Assembly: GCA_963920575.1 (NCBI GenBank) | Contig: OY986975.1 | Location: forward strand, 762,650-826,649 | DNA from: Narthecium ossifragum | Taxonomy: Eukaryota; Streptophyta; Magnoliopsida; Dioscoreales; Nartheciaceae | DNA: 64,000 bases | Reading direction: 5' to 3' | In this document: positions 1 through 11,378 of the stretch, piece by piece | Numbering within the stretch: position 1 is the stretch's first letter | How the letters are laid out: each line of letters begins with the position of its first letter | Made by a program: the position numbers and the translations under genes | The notes under the pieces: generated by a model | Told to the model about the DNA's origin: nothing | What the model saw: only the letters and a program-made list of their open reading frames with translations | Databases searched by the model: none

Positions 1-393
1 GGGGTCCGGGATGGGCTCATCCATGATTTGAGGAAACGGGAGGTCCTTATGCAAGGGTATGCTAGAAGATGTCCTAGAGTCTAGGAATTCTTGCAATGTG
101 ATATCTAGATCCGAATCCTCATGCACACTCATTCACACATATAAGAACTTAGACCATACAAGGTAAGAGATACATTACAGTGGGCTGGTCCAAGAACTTT
201 GTATCCTCGCCCGTAGATGAGTCGCTTCGCCGCTCGGAAGCTTCACCTACAACCATAAAAAGATATACAATATAAGCAACGTTCTATTTTTGATATTTTG
301 TAATAAAAGAAAGTAAAGCAACCTAATTGAAAGGAGAGATTTATCAAGTAAGAAATTCAAATCAACAAGTCCCCGGCAACGGCGCCAAAATCT
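1..393 (-). mobile_element. Internal leader of an LTR retrotransposon, truncated by the window edge
   Basis: On the minus strand this follows the LTR end and the primer-binding site, so it is the start of the internal region of a retroelement that continues beyond base 1. No gag or pol reading frame can be recognised in this short piece. The tRNA-Asp-type primer site is usual for Athila/Tat-type Ty3-gypsy elements, which is the basis for the family guess. Confidence 0.7.
370..387 (-). other. Primer-binding site complementary to tRNA-Asp 3' end
   Basis: The minus strand reads TGGCGCCGTTGCCGGGGA, the complement of the 3' end of plant tRNA-Asp with its CCA. It lies six bases inside the LTR boundary. 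This fixes the element's orientation (minus) and identifies 394-1974 as a 5' LTR. Confidence 0.85.
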
Positions 394-1974
394 TGACGCG
401 CCCAAACCACTCGTCGTTAAAAGTGACTAGGGCGTCAAAGATTACAATTTATACCGAATCCTAACTAACTACTACGTAGCTAGCGGGAGTCCGGGTCGAT
501 CCGCAGGGAAATGAGAATTGACTAACGTACTCGATAGATAACTCCAAACAACTAACTAAAATGATTTGGGTTTTGGATTAATGACTATTAAAGTAATTAA
601 CTAAATGAAGAGAAATATAACTAATATGGAGAGGTCTTGGGATCTCCATTTCATTGTAGGTTCTAATGTAGCCTCCTAAGGAATTGAGGTGTGTAATTCA
701 ATTGGGACGATCGAAATCTAGAAGTCAACAAGCGGGTGATTAGCCTCACTTATCGCTCAACGGAAGTCGGGTTAGGATCATCCGCCGGAAATAATCACAT
801 TCACAAAGTCGACGAATGAGTGATTAGCTTCTATCGTCGCTAACGAACCTTCGATTAAGATCGATTCGTCGCAAGGTAAAAGATATTGCATGGAGTCGGG
901 CATTGGATCGAAATGGTTCTAGCACCTCGAATCCAACGCAAGAGAAAGATAGAATGGATCCTTTGATTAGAGAGATAGGGATGGTTCTAGCATCCCTAAT
1001 CTCTCTAATCTAGGGTTATTCATCCTCCCAATAGATTTGGATGTGTTTCTAGCACATCCAACTCATTGGGGCATAACAACAAACACCTATCATGCACAAG
1101 TCCTAGCTCATACCAAAGAAAGGCATTCATCCATTCAACAAATAATATCCATGTACAAAGATAGAGAAATCATGCTCAAATCCACACAATAGATCATCCC
1201 TAAAGATTACACATCAAAAACCCTAAGAAAACTACAAAAGAATCCTACAACTACATGGAAATCCCAAGATAAAGGAAGTTAGCTACTCATCTTGGTTGGA
1301 TCCATGGATGGAGGTTGATGAAGCTCCCCTCCCATGGATTCCCTCCAAGAAGTCCTCCTCTCAATTGGGTAAAAAACCTAGAAGGGCTGGAGAAAACTAA
1401 GAGAAGAAGATCCCAAAATCCCCCATAAGGGGTCTATTTATAGTAAACAAGCCTCCCCCACTCGGATTAGATCTGGGCCATTGATTTTGCTCGGCTGGCA
1501 CAAAAGGATCGATCCTCATAGGGTGGAGGATCGATCCTCCGCTTCGTGTGATCGCTGGTCCCATGAAGGACCGATCCTCCTCTAGGCAAGGATCGATCTT
1601 TTACTTCTTGAATTCTGGCTGCGCCCCGATGAAGATCGATCCTCCAGTGTGTGAAGATCGATCCTCTAGAATTTGCGTTCTGTCACTGGAAAAATGTGCA
1701 AAAATGATCGATCCTTCCCATAGTGAGGATCGATCCTTCAGAACTGATTGGCTTTGTTCTTGATGTACTGCACAGGATCGATCCTCCTTCAATAAAGGAT
1801 CGATCTTCTTCATAAAAACTGGCCCGAATGACATCGTTTAAGCTCGGAACTTGATCCAATCCTCGTTGAGGGCACTTGTACCTGTAATAGGGTAAAATCC
1901 ATCAGTAAGGCCTTGCTCGGAGACTAACAAGGCCAAGTTAAAAGGGTGATTTATGCACTTTTCACGTCTTATCA
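394..1974 (-). mobile_element. 5' LTR of an Athila/Tat-like Ty3-gypsy retrotransposon
   Basis: On the minus strand the segment starts TGATAAGACGTGAAAAGTGC and ends ...GCGTCA, so it has the TG...CA ends of an LTR, about 1.58 kb long, directly before the primer-binding site. The outer flank at 1975-1979 (cacag) would be one copy of the 5-bp target-site duplication; its partner is outside the window. The LTR carries a dense array of GATCGATC palindromes. It has inserted into an older LTR of another family that resumes at 1975. Confidence 0.8.
1506..1815. repeat. Array of about ten GGATCGATCCTC-type palindromic motifs inside the LTR
   Basis: About ten copies of a GATCGATC core, flanked by AGG/CCT or AAG/CTT, are spaced 20-40 bases apart in roughly 310 bp. 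Each motif is nearly self-complementary. Spacing is irregular, so this is not a simple tandem repeat. By position it lies in the U3 part of the LTR on the minus strand. Confidence 0.7.
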
Positions 1975-3476
1975 CACAGCCTTGGTTCTAAGGCTAGATT
2001 CGAGCTGCCCGAGCCCCCGGATCAGCGATTGACCCATCGCCTACACCTAGCCTAAGAATGTATCTAGTGCAGACAAGTCATGTATGATCATACGCACATA
2101 TAAGGGTTCAGGCATGCAACAATATACCATGTATTATACAATGCTAGGCGCAACACATAGCTCGCCAAGGGTAAGCATAGCATTGGTCTAGAGTAAGCGG
2201 ATAAATAGACGTTTAGGCCTACAAACGGGATACAACCCCAACTAAGCAATCAACAATATAATAATAATTTAACCAAAGTCCAGGGCGTACTTAAGATCAT
2301 TAAGATCTCTTCAATAATAAGATCATTAAGGTCGGATCTCTTCCTAATATCCTCTATCAATAATAATTTAACCAAAGTCCAGGGCGTAATTAATAAACCA
2401 AATCTTTCAATCTAGCTGTCCGATTGACATGAAACTTGATATGCCCACTTCACAGATTTCTTCCTAATATCATTAAGATCATCTCATCCAAGAATCAACT
2501 TAATTGAATATTTAAAAACCACTTAATTACACTAATTAAGCTAATTGTCTTGTTTCAGCACAGACAAACTATTTAATTTACCAGAAATTCTATCTAGCTC
2601 CAAAAATCATGAAGCCGGTTGCAATTGAAATCTAACTCATCAATCTACAACTTTCATGTAGAACAATAACTGAGATCATGTACTTAAAGCTCGAAAATCA
2701 CATTAGAACACCGTTGTTCTAATTAAACCAAAAATTCAGAAATTAACATGATGAAATCTTGCTTAAATCCACATCCAATCCAAACCAAATCCTACCCAGC
2801 TTTAATCAGGTGTTAATCAAGCTACCAAGCATCACCCATCATAGTTTAATTGAAGAATAATAAATTAAACAACATAAGAACATCAAAACAAGGCTAAATG
2901 ATGAATCCTACCTAATTACGCTTAATCCATGTTTAATCCTCAATTAAACCATCCAAGGGAGGTGTAGGGCTTCTCCCCTAGCATCTGGCAACCTCTCCCA
3001 ATGCCTGGCAGGAGCTATCCCGACGGATCAGAGGAGAGAAGAAGAGAGAAGAAGAAAAGAGAAAACATAGGCGGTTCGTGGGTCTCTTATAGACCCGAGT
3101 CCAATCGATCACTCCCCAAGCGACCGATCGATCTATGTCAGTACGACGTTCTAGAAGGACACGTCAATGGCGGTGCCAACATCGATCTGATTGGTCACTC
3201 CTTGGAGCGATTGATCGGTCTGGGCTGACAGCTGTCCTAAAGACAGCTTCCGCGCGCCCGAACTCAGATCTTTTGATCCCAAGCTCGCATAAGGTTCTAA
3301 TAAGCACAAATAATAAACAAAAGAGTTGTGTGTGTACAACGCGGGTGTAGAACCAACCGCCAATAGGCAATTTGCCCTTCGGGTTTTCACGATCAACCCG
3401 ATCGCGGGAACAAGTCCAAACGGCCAAACCCTCGACCTAACGCAATCGGACCTGGTTGGAGGAACGGGTCCTCACA
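1975..3476 (+). mobile_element. Right-hand part of a second LTR family, interrupted at 1975
   Basis: The segment matches, with divergence, the right part of the intact LTR at 52205-54881. Both share the 'ctaaggctaga..cgagct.cccgag' block near the left end here and the same terminal block ending 'gtcctcaca' (3476 here, 54881 there). The left half is missing because the Athila-like element inserted at 1975; it should resume beyond the left edge of the window. Short open frames inside (for example near 3001-3228) have no recognisable protein and are treated as repeat sequence. Confidence 0.7.
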
Positions 3477-3659
3477 TCCCGACCATCGCCCGTTGCCATC
3501 ACCAAGCCCGTCACCAAGCCCCGTCTAGATCCCGAGCTCGAGATCCCCGTCGCGATGTTCGTGACGTCCTTCTAGGACGACGAGGCAGCCGTGAGAAAAA
3601 TAGTGACGCCTTTTCTTTTCTTTTCTTTTTTATTTTTGAAAAACAAATAGTGTCTCCCT
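3477..3659. other. GC-rich spacer, no gene recognised
   Basis: A short GC-rich stretch with repeated 'caccaagcccgtc' words resembles the GC-rich repeat at 4600-4960. It may be the other arm of the same degenerate element into which the LTR inserted. No coding capacity is recognised. Confidence 0.3.
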
Positions 3660-4480
3660 CCTTTCATGCTAGTTACTTTTCACAATTGGCAATCAAATTT
3701 TTCATAAATGTTCCTTAATTTGTTTTGATTCAAGTTACTTTCCATAATCGTTGTAAGTTACTTTCATAGTACTAACATCTGGATTTTGAAAAGTAACTTG
3801 TAATGCTTGTGGAAAGTAATGTAGCAATTGTGGAAAGCAACTCATGTTAGAAAGTAAAACAAGCTACTTCCCAATGGTTTAATCTGGAAAGTCACTCAAG
3901 TCACTTTCCACGATTACATCATCAAGAGCTCAAGTTACTTGCGTAATTATGGTAAGTTACTTTCCACGGTACTAATATCTGAATTATGGAAAGTAACTTG
4001 TAATAATTGTTGAAAGTAACTTGAGTTACTTTCCATTAGTTTAATTTGGAAAGTAACTCACAAATTTTCCATGATTTCATCATCATGAACTCAAGCTAGT
4101 TCCCACAATCATTGTAAGTTACTTTTCACAATACTAACATCCAGATTATGGAAAGTAACATCCAAATTAGTTTGTGAGTTACTTTTCAAAAAGAAAATAG
4201 GCATGACTTAAGTGGTTGGTAATTACTTTTCATGAAAATGATTATCCAATTAGTTAGTTTCCACAATTTTATTAGTTACTTTCTATAATTATAGCAGTTA
4301 GTTTTCACATTTTTTGGTTGTAATTACTTTCCACAATTCTAGTAGTTACTTTTCACATTTTTGGTGGTAGTTACTTTCCACTGATCCAGTTCTTACCTTC
4401 CACCACAATTTTGGTAATTACTTTTCAAAAAGCTGGTATTTACTTTCCACCACCATTTTGGTAGTTACTTTCCAAAAATT
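3660..4480. repeat. Degenerate minisatellite field built on AGTTACTTTCCAC
   Basis: Some two dozen imperfect copies of a 12-13-base word (AGTTACTTTCCAC and its complement GTGGAAAGTAACT) occur in both orientations at irregular 25-60-base spacing. The left half is richer in the complement form and the right half in the forward form. No reading frame of note is present. It looks like a decayed, repeatedly inverted satellite or the body of an old non-autonomous transposon. Confidence 0.7.
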
Positions 4481-4599
4481 TGGTATCTTCACCTATTTTC
4501 TCACCACATTTCCCTATTTTCCAACATTTTCCCCTGTTTTTTATTATTTTCCCCTACATTTTTTTTTCTATTTTCCGCAATTCTGCTTTACCTCTCTCC

Positions 4600-4960
4600 T
4601 CTCACCTCTTCCCACGGCTCCCCGATCTCCCGACAGGATCCCCATCGCCGTCCCGGGCTCCGTCACGACCTCCAAGCCCCGTCGCCATTGCGACCTCCAA
4701 GCCCTGTCACGAGCCCCCCATCGTGACCTCCTTCCTTGGCTCCGATCGGGACCTCCAAGCCCCCGTTGCGACCTCCTTCCCTGGCTCCAATCGGGACCTC
4801 CAAGCCCCGTCGTCGTCACGACCACGACTACCTTGCCAAGCCCCGTCGCGACCTTCGATTGGAGGTCTGATCTCCTCCTGCTACGACCTCCCGATCGGCG
4901 ACGGAATCGAACGGGAAGATCGGCGACGGGATCTGACGGGGAGAGTCCCCAACTTCTCCA
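4600..4960. repeat. GC-rich imperfect tandem repeat (gacctccaagccccgtcgc)
   Basis: A word close to 'gacctccaagccccgtcgc' recurs six or more times in about 360 bp, in open frames of both strands that give low-complexity Pro/Ser/Arg sequence. The stretch lies between the AT-rich word repeat and an end-like block with two 'actaaacgc' words near 5020-5085. It is more likely repeat or transposon sequence than a gene. Confidence 0.55.
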
Positions 4961-5080
4961 TCATAGAGGAGATCAAGGATAAGGACATTTTCTTCATCAA
5001 AATATGGATTAGGGGACTAAACGCATTAAAAAAAACTATCCAGACCTGGGGCTAAATATTTCCATCTGAATGGACTAAAC

Positions 5081-5384
5081 GCCAATTAACCCTTTCTACT
5101 TTTCTTTTTTTTTTCAAATAACCACGTCCTTTGGATTTTATTATCCAAAATAGTCCTCCGTTCCTTTGGTTTCATGATAGAAAAGCTGAAGATAAATGGG
5201 GATAAGGGATTTTAATAATAAAAAAAAAAATGAGGATAAGTGAGAATAATGGATTTTGAGGTTAAAAAAACATGAATGATGAGTAATAATTGAAAAGTGA
5301 GAATAAATCAGTAATTATTACTTGAGGATAATGGAGTTTGAGTTAGAAAATGTGTAATAGTGAGTGAGAATAAAGTTATTATTT
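5081..5384. other. AT-rich spacer, no gene recognised
   Basis: The stretch is rich in 'gataag' and 'gagaataa' words, resembling in reverse orientation the interior of the small elements at 50228 and 55613. It may be an old decayed copy. No coding signal is seen. Confidence 0.35.
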
Positions 5385-5494
5385 GAAAAGTTAAGATAAA
5401 TAAATAATAATTGCTTGGAATAAAGAAATGATATTTGTTGAAAAGTTAAGATAAATAAATAATAATTGCTTGGGATAAAGAAATGATATTTGTG
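5385..5494 (+). repeat. Two-copy 55-bp tandem duplication
   Basis: The word gaaaagttaagataaataaa starts at 5385 and again at 5440, followed by near-identical sequence. The period is 55 bp, with one base change near the end of the unit. Confidence 0.85.
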
Positions 5495-5573
5495 AATAAA
5501 ATAGAGGAGAATGGTATTCCCATGCTACTCCCGAGCCATACAGCCATAAGTCAATCGAATGGATGCGTGAGAT

Positions 5574-6124
5574 TAGGGATGGCAAAATTGACCGCCCCGC
5601 TGGATAACCGACCCGATCCGCACCAATGGGGACGGGTATGGTATAGATTTTTTACCCGTGGATACGGGTATGGTTTACAAATTTAAAATCCGCGCGGGTA
5701 CGGGGCGGATTATGGTATTGGGTAATATCCACCCCGCTATCCGCCCCGCCCCGCATATCCGCTCCACCCCCACCACTAAATGTTGGTTTGGTGGATTTTA
5801 GAGAGTCTATTTTTGTAAAATACTCTAATAAAGACTAATTGTTGATGACTGTTTGGTGGATCTAGATTTTAGAGACCGAATATTGATGATAGTTTGGTGG
5901 ATTTAGATTTAGATTTTAGAGGCTTAATGCTAATTGAATGGTCTTTTTAGGTTTTGCGGATAACCGCGGGTTGCGGGTAATATCCACGTACCCGCGAGGA
6001 TAGTTATGGTCCGCGATCCCCATTATCCGCGCGGGGACGGGGCGGTGCGGGTATGGGTGGAGGAGTGCAGGGATGGGTATGGTATTTCCAATATCCGCCC
6101 CGATCCGCCCCGTTGCCATCACTA
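5574..6124. mobile_element. Non-autonomous hAT element, copy 1
   Basis: The ends are TAGGGATGGCAA (5574) and TTGCCATCACTA (6124), an imperfect terminal inverted repeat of hAT (Ac-like) type. The element is flanked by a perfect 8-bp target-site duplication, cgtgagat, at 5566-5573 and 6125-6132. It is 551 bp long and has no transposase. Both arms are rich in 'gcggg' and 'atatccgcccc' words. It is closely related to 29709-30232. Confidence 0.95.
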
Positions 6125-6132
6125 CGTGAGAT

Positions 6133-7249
6133 TGAATTTTAGTAAGTGAGGAGTGTTTTCTTTGTGAAAAGTTGAAAATGGCATTGTAAATATATTATGC
6201 CAAATACCACTCCATTATTTCTTTTGACTTATTGACTATTTCCTAAATTAGTTGCCTTCCACTTCAGTTGGTCTGTTGTAATAAAATATGAAACTGAAAA
6301 TGTGACTTTGAAATAGTCAAGCTTTGAGTGATTTTTGAATAATAATTGTAGATCATACGGAGTTGTATGCAAAAGGAAAATACATTACTTTGTTTTGGTG
6401 GATAAAACTTAGTTAAACCTCGAGTTGACTCTTTTCCCAGACCAACAATCTTTCCTAGTTTTTCTAAAGCTCTATTGCATTTAAAAAAGGTGATAATATT
6501 TTTTCCATCTTGAAACGATGATTTTAGGAAATTATTTCCTCTCTCCTATTTTCAAAAATTAAATTTAGTGTTTAATCACGTTTGGTTGCTATGAAAATTG
6601 AAATGAGAATGAGAGCTAGATTGAGAATGAGAATTAAAACTGAAAAGAAATTGTGATTGTTTGGTACGTTAAGGAACTGAAATTTCCATTCCAATTCATG
6701 AATAAACAGTGCAACAACAAACCATGGCCTAATAGAAAAGACCAGAGTTCCAACCGCCGTATTTATATGTGAACAATGCCGGGTTTAGCTTTCAGTGTTT
6801 CCAAATTAACCAGTTGAAACGCCGTCTTTAGCTCAAAGTTTTTTTTAAGTTCGATGGAGCAAGGGAGCGAACCGGCACCCGACCATGGATTCCCGCGCGG
6901 TTTCCAGTCGAGACCACACCTATTATCACTACGGTAAACCACTACTCACTCGTCGCAGCCGCGTGAGAGAACCCATCATCAACCGCACAAAACGCCTCGG
7001 GTACCCATCTCGAGGCCTACGAACGGTGGATCGACAGCGTCCCACGCAAGCTTACGTGAGCCATGTCCCACAGCAGTTATAGCTCGTGGTTGTCTCTTCA
7101 CCTTCTCTCACTCTCTTGCCGATCCAGATCTACTCAAACCCTCTTAACCTCACATTAGATCCATAGCCCGGCCGCCATGCTCCGCCGATCTCCGTCGCCG
7201 TCCGCCGCCGGCGGAGCTTAGTGCTGCCGTTCCCCCCCTTTCGGGATAA
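6133..7249. other. Spacer and 5' flank of the histidine-phosphatase gene
   Basis: The left part is AT-rich without coding signal. The right part (from about 6840) becomes GC-rich. The base before the ATG at 7250 lies in a GC-rich leader typical of a 5' untranslated region. No clear TATA box was found. A short open frame at 6885-7082 has no recognisable protein. Confidence 0.4.
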
Positions 7250-9962
7250 ATGGGCTCCTCCCACTCCTCCCAGCCCTCCCGCGACGAAGACGACGACGAT
7301 GATGACGAGGGCGAGGAAGAGGACGAGGACGAGCATGATCGGGAGCGAGAGGAGGAGCTGGAGAGGACTAGGAGGAGGAGAAGGGGGTCATCGGATGCTT
7401 CTAAGGAGAAGGTGCTGGAGCAAGAGCCGGAGATCCTCCCCTGCCGGGCCTCGGCGTCTCCGCTGTCTCCGCAGCCATCCGCCACCGGGACCCCTCGCCT
7501 CCTCGGCCCCGCCATCAAGGTTTGGGACCCGTGCCACGTGCTCCTCCCTCCTCCTGCTCCCATGGGAGGAGGAGGCTTCGATCCCACCGGCGACGCGGTG
7601 GCGGCGATGGAGGTGTTCTTGATTGCCCACGGCGAGTGCGCCGCGGCAATGCGGCCTGACCTTGTTCCTGGGAGGTGGCCCGCCGCCGGGCTCACTGGAA
7701 ATGGCGAGCGCCAGGCGAGGGCCCTCGCCGTCTTTCTTAACTCGCAGGGCGTGCGGTTTACTACCGTTTATTCCTCGCCGCTGGATCGGGCAAGGGCGAC
7801 TGCGGCCCTGGTTTGTCGGGTAATTAAAAAGTTCTCATCTTTTTTATCCCTGGTCTTCAGACTCAATAAATTCTGGTATATTTGTTCGTGAATAGTTTAT
7901 ATTGGGCTAAGAAAAACATAAAACGAGATTTTGCTTGGATTTATAGTTATGGTTTGGGGTCATAACTTTCTAAAGAGTGGCAGTGGACAAACCCAAAAGA
8001 GGTTTCGATGCATTTGGTTTTGTCAAACCTTCAAAGTGTTTAGGTTAAGCATGAGTAGTGGATCATGCCAGCTCAAATTGGGCAACCAATGCACTTGGAG
8101 TGTTGTTCTGTAGATGTTTGATTATGACCAAGTTTTTAGATGCTTGGAATTATGAATCTAAGATGGCTTTGCATGATGATTGGTATAAGCCTATTTCAGC
8201 TCTTTGATAGAAAATGCTTTCACTGGATATACTGTTCAGATTAATCCACTGATTTGACTTACTGCATTAGGGATATGTTTGGAACCAAGTAAATGTTGTC
8301 TATGATCTTAGGTAAAAAGTTGGGAATAGAGCTGCTGAATAGTTTGTCACACTCAGTAGGTTCGTAGAAGGGGCATTCCCTTTGGCCCTTCTTTCTCTTA
8401 ATGCTGTCAAGAGTACTGTGAAAGAAGCTCCTCGCATACCTAATTGTAAGGCTCATCGTGTTCCCTTTGGCTTGAATGTAGCTTACAATAAGACCAATTG
8501 GGCCTCCTGATAAATGTCTCCCTATATATGTGACTTTCTGAGAGTAAACGTTGATCGGATGGGCCTTTTTGAACAATCTGGTGAACAGATCATAGTGGCT
8601 TTAGCATGACCTCTTAATGCAGTTGGACACCTTGCATGACCTGTTAAACAACATCTATAGATTGATGAGGATTTCAATGAAAAAAAACCCTATGAAAATA
8701 GGTAATGCAGGTGCTGCTGAGCACAAGCTCTTCTCTCCTATGTCCTTAACATTTTTGTGGTTACTAACCTAAATAAATTGTTGCAATCATGAGCCAGCTT
8801 GAGTAAGAACATTGTGTACTTGTTATGTAAGGCTCATATTATGTTCTCTGTGGTGAATTTTGCGATGTGAAGACTTACTAGACCAATCGTATGGCAGTTT
8901 TAGTGACTTTCGTTGTTTAATTTTGCTCTGAATCTACTGTCTACACTTCGGTTGCTTACTATTCTAGCAGCCAGTTATTTGCTTTCAAGACACCTGATTT
9001 ACGGGTTGGAATTCCATTGGATACTGTTTAAAACTTGAAACTGTCACCTCTGCCCTCTGCAATTGGTCCATTAATGGGTATCAAGCTTGAGATTGATTTT
9101 GACAACTCGCAATTTTGTACATCAGTCGATAGAAACTGGTCTCTTTCTAGGGAAGCTTCTTTGATAACTAACTTAAAGACAGTACTCATTCTTGGACTCA
9201 TAATTCATGCTATCCACCGCTGTACCTCATTGACAGTTACTCAATCTTTGAATCCATTCTCCGGTCTTCTGAAACTAAAGAACACGCAATTTGACCCTGC
9301 AGGAAGTTGGTTTTGAGGAGGATCAATTACAGTTGTCAGATGCACTGACTGAGATGACTCAAGGTCAGTGGGAAGGCTGCCTTCGGTCTGAGATATACAC
9401 GCCAGAAATGGTCAGCTTAATGGAAAGGGTACAGCCTGATTTCCATGCCCCCTCAGGCGAATCACTCAGACAGGTGGAGTTTCGGATGATTGAGTTCCTC
9501 AACAGAACTGTCCTTAGACTTCCTGAGAAATTTGCTAGTGGAGATTTATTGATGCATCAGAATGAAAACAAGGGACTTTCACGTCATAGCTCATCCAATT
9601 CAGTTCCAGACCGAGATGGGCCTCACTGGGATCTGGTCTATAGGCTTAACCGACCAGGAATACAGAGGAAGAAATCTGGTAAGAGCAGACTTCAGTTCGT
9701 GACGACGGGAGATAATGAGAATGAAGATGAATTCTCACCTAGAGAAACCAGCCAAAGCGCCCGAAACACCATCACCTGCTTCGGAATCTTCACTCATGCA
9801 ACCCCCATCAAATGTCTTCTCACTGGTATCCTAGATTGCAGCCCGGCAATGTCCCAGAAAATATGTATCGATGATTCCTCGATAACAGTCCTGCAACATA
9901 CCCTAAAGACAGGGTGGCAGATAAAGCGGCTCAATGACACTGCACATCTCAGACTTCTGTAG
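7250..9962 (+). CDS. Histidine phosphatase superfamily (phosphoglycerate-mutase-like) protein, two exons
   Basis: Read as join(7250..7819, 9303..9962). The donor is GTAATT after codon 190, the acceptor ...CCCTGCAG, and the intron is phase 0 and 1,483 bp; the product is 409 aa. Residues 1-60 are an acidic/basic low-complexity tail (Asp/Glu run, then Arg). The phosphatase fold follows: FLIAHGEC near residue 125, LTGNGERQARALAVF, then YSSPLDRARATA. Exon 2 supplies QWEGC, an SGESLRQVEFRM helix, and FTHATPIK, where the second catalytic His would be. The C-terminus (DDSSITVLQ...TAHLRLL) matches the plant-specific branch annotated 'phosphoglycerate mutase family protein', as in Arabidopsis At3g26780 (from memory). 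The first motif reads AHG rather than RHG, losing the phosphate-binding Arg, so activity is doubtful. The substrate is unknown. The gene is followed by a PPR gene, as in Arabidopsis. Confidence 0.88.
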
Positions 9963-10588
9963 GCCATCTCTGTGTCAAGATGTGCAACGAAGAGGCCCAA
10001 ATAACAGTGGTTCTTCTGTTACATTATCTGAGATGATTGGTAATTGAGATCTTCCGATTTGTTGTCTGTAACAGCCTTCATTATCTTGTCAATGTAGGCA
10101 AATTTTATGTAATTCTTTTGGTGAGGTAGATGAACTCATTGTACTTCTCTGTATTTAATTAGTGTATGATTTCCTATTCTCGGTTCGAAAAACCAAGAAG
10201 TTGGGACTGGTCTCAAACTCATTTTTTCTGTACAAGGTTTGAAACTGTTGTGTCTTGTCCGCCAAATTCCAGGAAATAAATAAATAATCATTGAATTCCA
10301 TTTGTCAGATTGTTCATCTCTCTCTCTCTCTTCCTTTGGATTATTTTTGTAGATTAGAGTGTTTATTTATCAGCAGAAGAAATAGAAATCCTAGAGGGGT
10401 ACTTTGGATTTCACGACGTCTTTGTTCAGGGAAATTTTGAATACACCGAAAAAATTACTAAGTACATCACACAAATGTCAAAGCTTCTATTATCAACCTC
10501 ATAAGAAGCCAAGGGGGGGTGTAACTTTATATCACATGATTGTAAGGCATTCAATAAAAGGATGGTGCGTTACCCTGGCGTCTACTAC
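9963..10588. other. 3' flank of the histidine-phosphatase gene; no gene
   Basis: The first 300 bp or so is probable 3' untranslated sequence, with an AATAAATAAATAA stretch near 10275 as a possible polyadenylation signal and a CT run near 10318-10330. No coding sequence is recognised. Confidence 0.5.
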
Positions 10589-10736
10589 GGGTCCGTTTGG
10601 CAGAGGGGCGGATCCGGAATCCGCGGGATCCGGAATCCGCCCCTCCGGATTCCAAACGCGCGGATCCCGCGCGGACGGGATCCGCTCATCCCCAATCCCG
10701 CTGAATCAGCGGGATTGGGGTGCGCCAAACGCGCCC
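10589..10736. mobile_element. 148-bp GC-rich foldback MITE
   Basis: The ends GGGTCCGTTTGGCA and TGCGCCAAACGCGCCC form an imperfect inverted repeat, flanked by the 3-bp direct repeat tac (10586-10588 and 10737-10739). The interior is full of ggatcc, ggaatccgc and gcgggatt palindromes, so the whole unit can fold. The short duplication and GTTTGG end suggest a PIF/Harbinger (Tourist)-type MITE; this is an inference. Confidence 0.75.
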
Positions 10737-11378
10737 TACATGGATTTTCTTCTTTATTTCGTTTGGAGTCATTAAGATGCAAAAAAAACGTTTCAATCCC
10801 ATGGTGGAAATTATGATTTTGATCAACCCCTCAAGATGATTGTATCAGTGACACAGGCCTACACTATTTTCTTATACTAGTATTTTTCAACCTAGTGGTC
10901 ATACAACAAAAAACTTTTATTGGTAGAGGAAGAGTTAATATATCTATAATCAAATAGTACGAACTATACACTGAAGCGTACAAAAGCTGCGTAATCTTCG
11001 GAATGGTAGGCATCTCGAAGAGTAATATGAGTAGTCTTGTAACACAGCAGGCTGTTGGCCTGGCTGTCTCCGTGTGGCCGCCTGATATAGACCGGCTACC
11101 TGTGTTTTTTATAACTAGCCTCAGGGCTTAATTAAGCAAAAAGAAAAAAAAAACGCTTAAGTTATTGAAAAGCGAGTTAGAACGGATGAGACGACTATTT
11201 GAAGGAGTGAGATTCGATCCAAGACTTATACTATGATATCTTGTTGCTCTAACTACTCAACCCAAATAATTAAGTCATTGAAAAAAAAGAGTTTTAATCA
11301 ATTTTATAGTCTAACATTCATAACTATAGTTAGTTTAGTAATTTTATCTATATATTTGAGTGTAGAGGATTTTTTTAT
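10737..11378. other. Spacer without recognisable genes
   Basis: AT-rich sequence. Near 11195-11270 there is a weak B-box-like word (gattcgatcc) but no matching A box or cloverleaf, so no tRNA is called. Confidence 0.4.

Noticed and set aside
7150..7695. Minus-strand 181-aa open frame over the phosphatase exon 1
   Set aside because: Low-complexity Ser sequence that is the antisense shadow of the GC-rich exon on the plus strand.
11195..11270. B-box-like gattcgatcc suggesting a tRNA or SINE
   Set aside because: No A box at the right distance and no cloverleaf could be formed.
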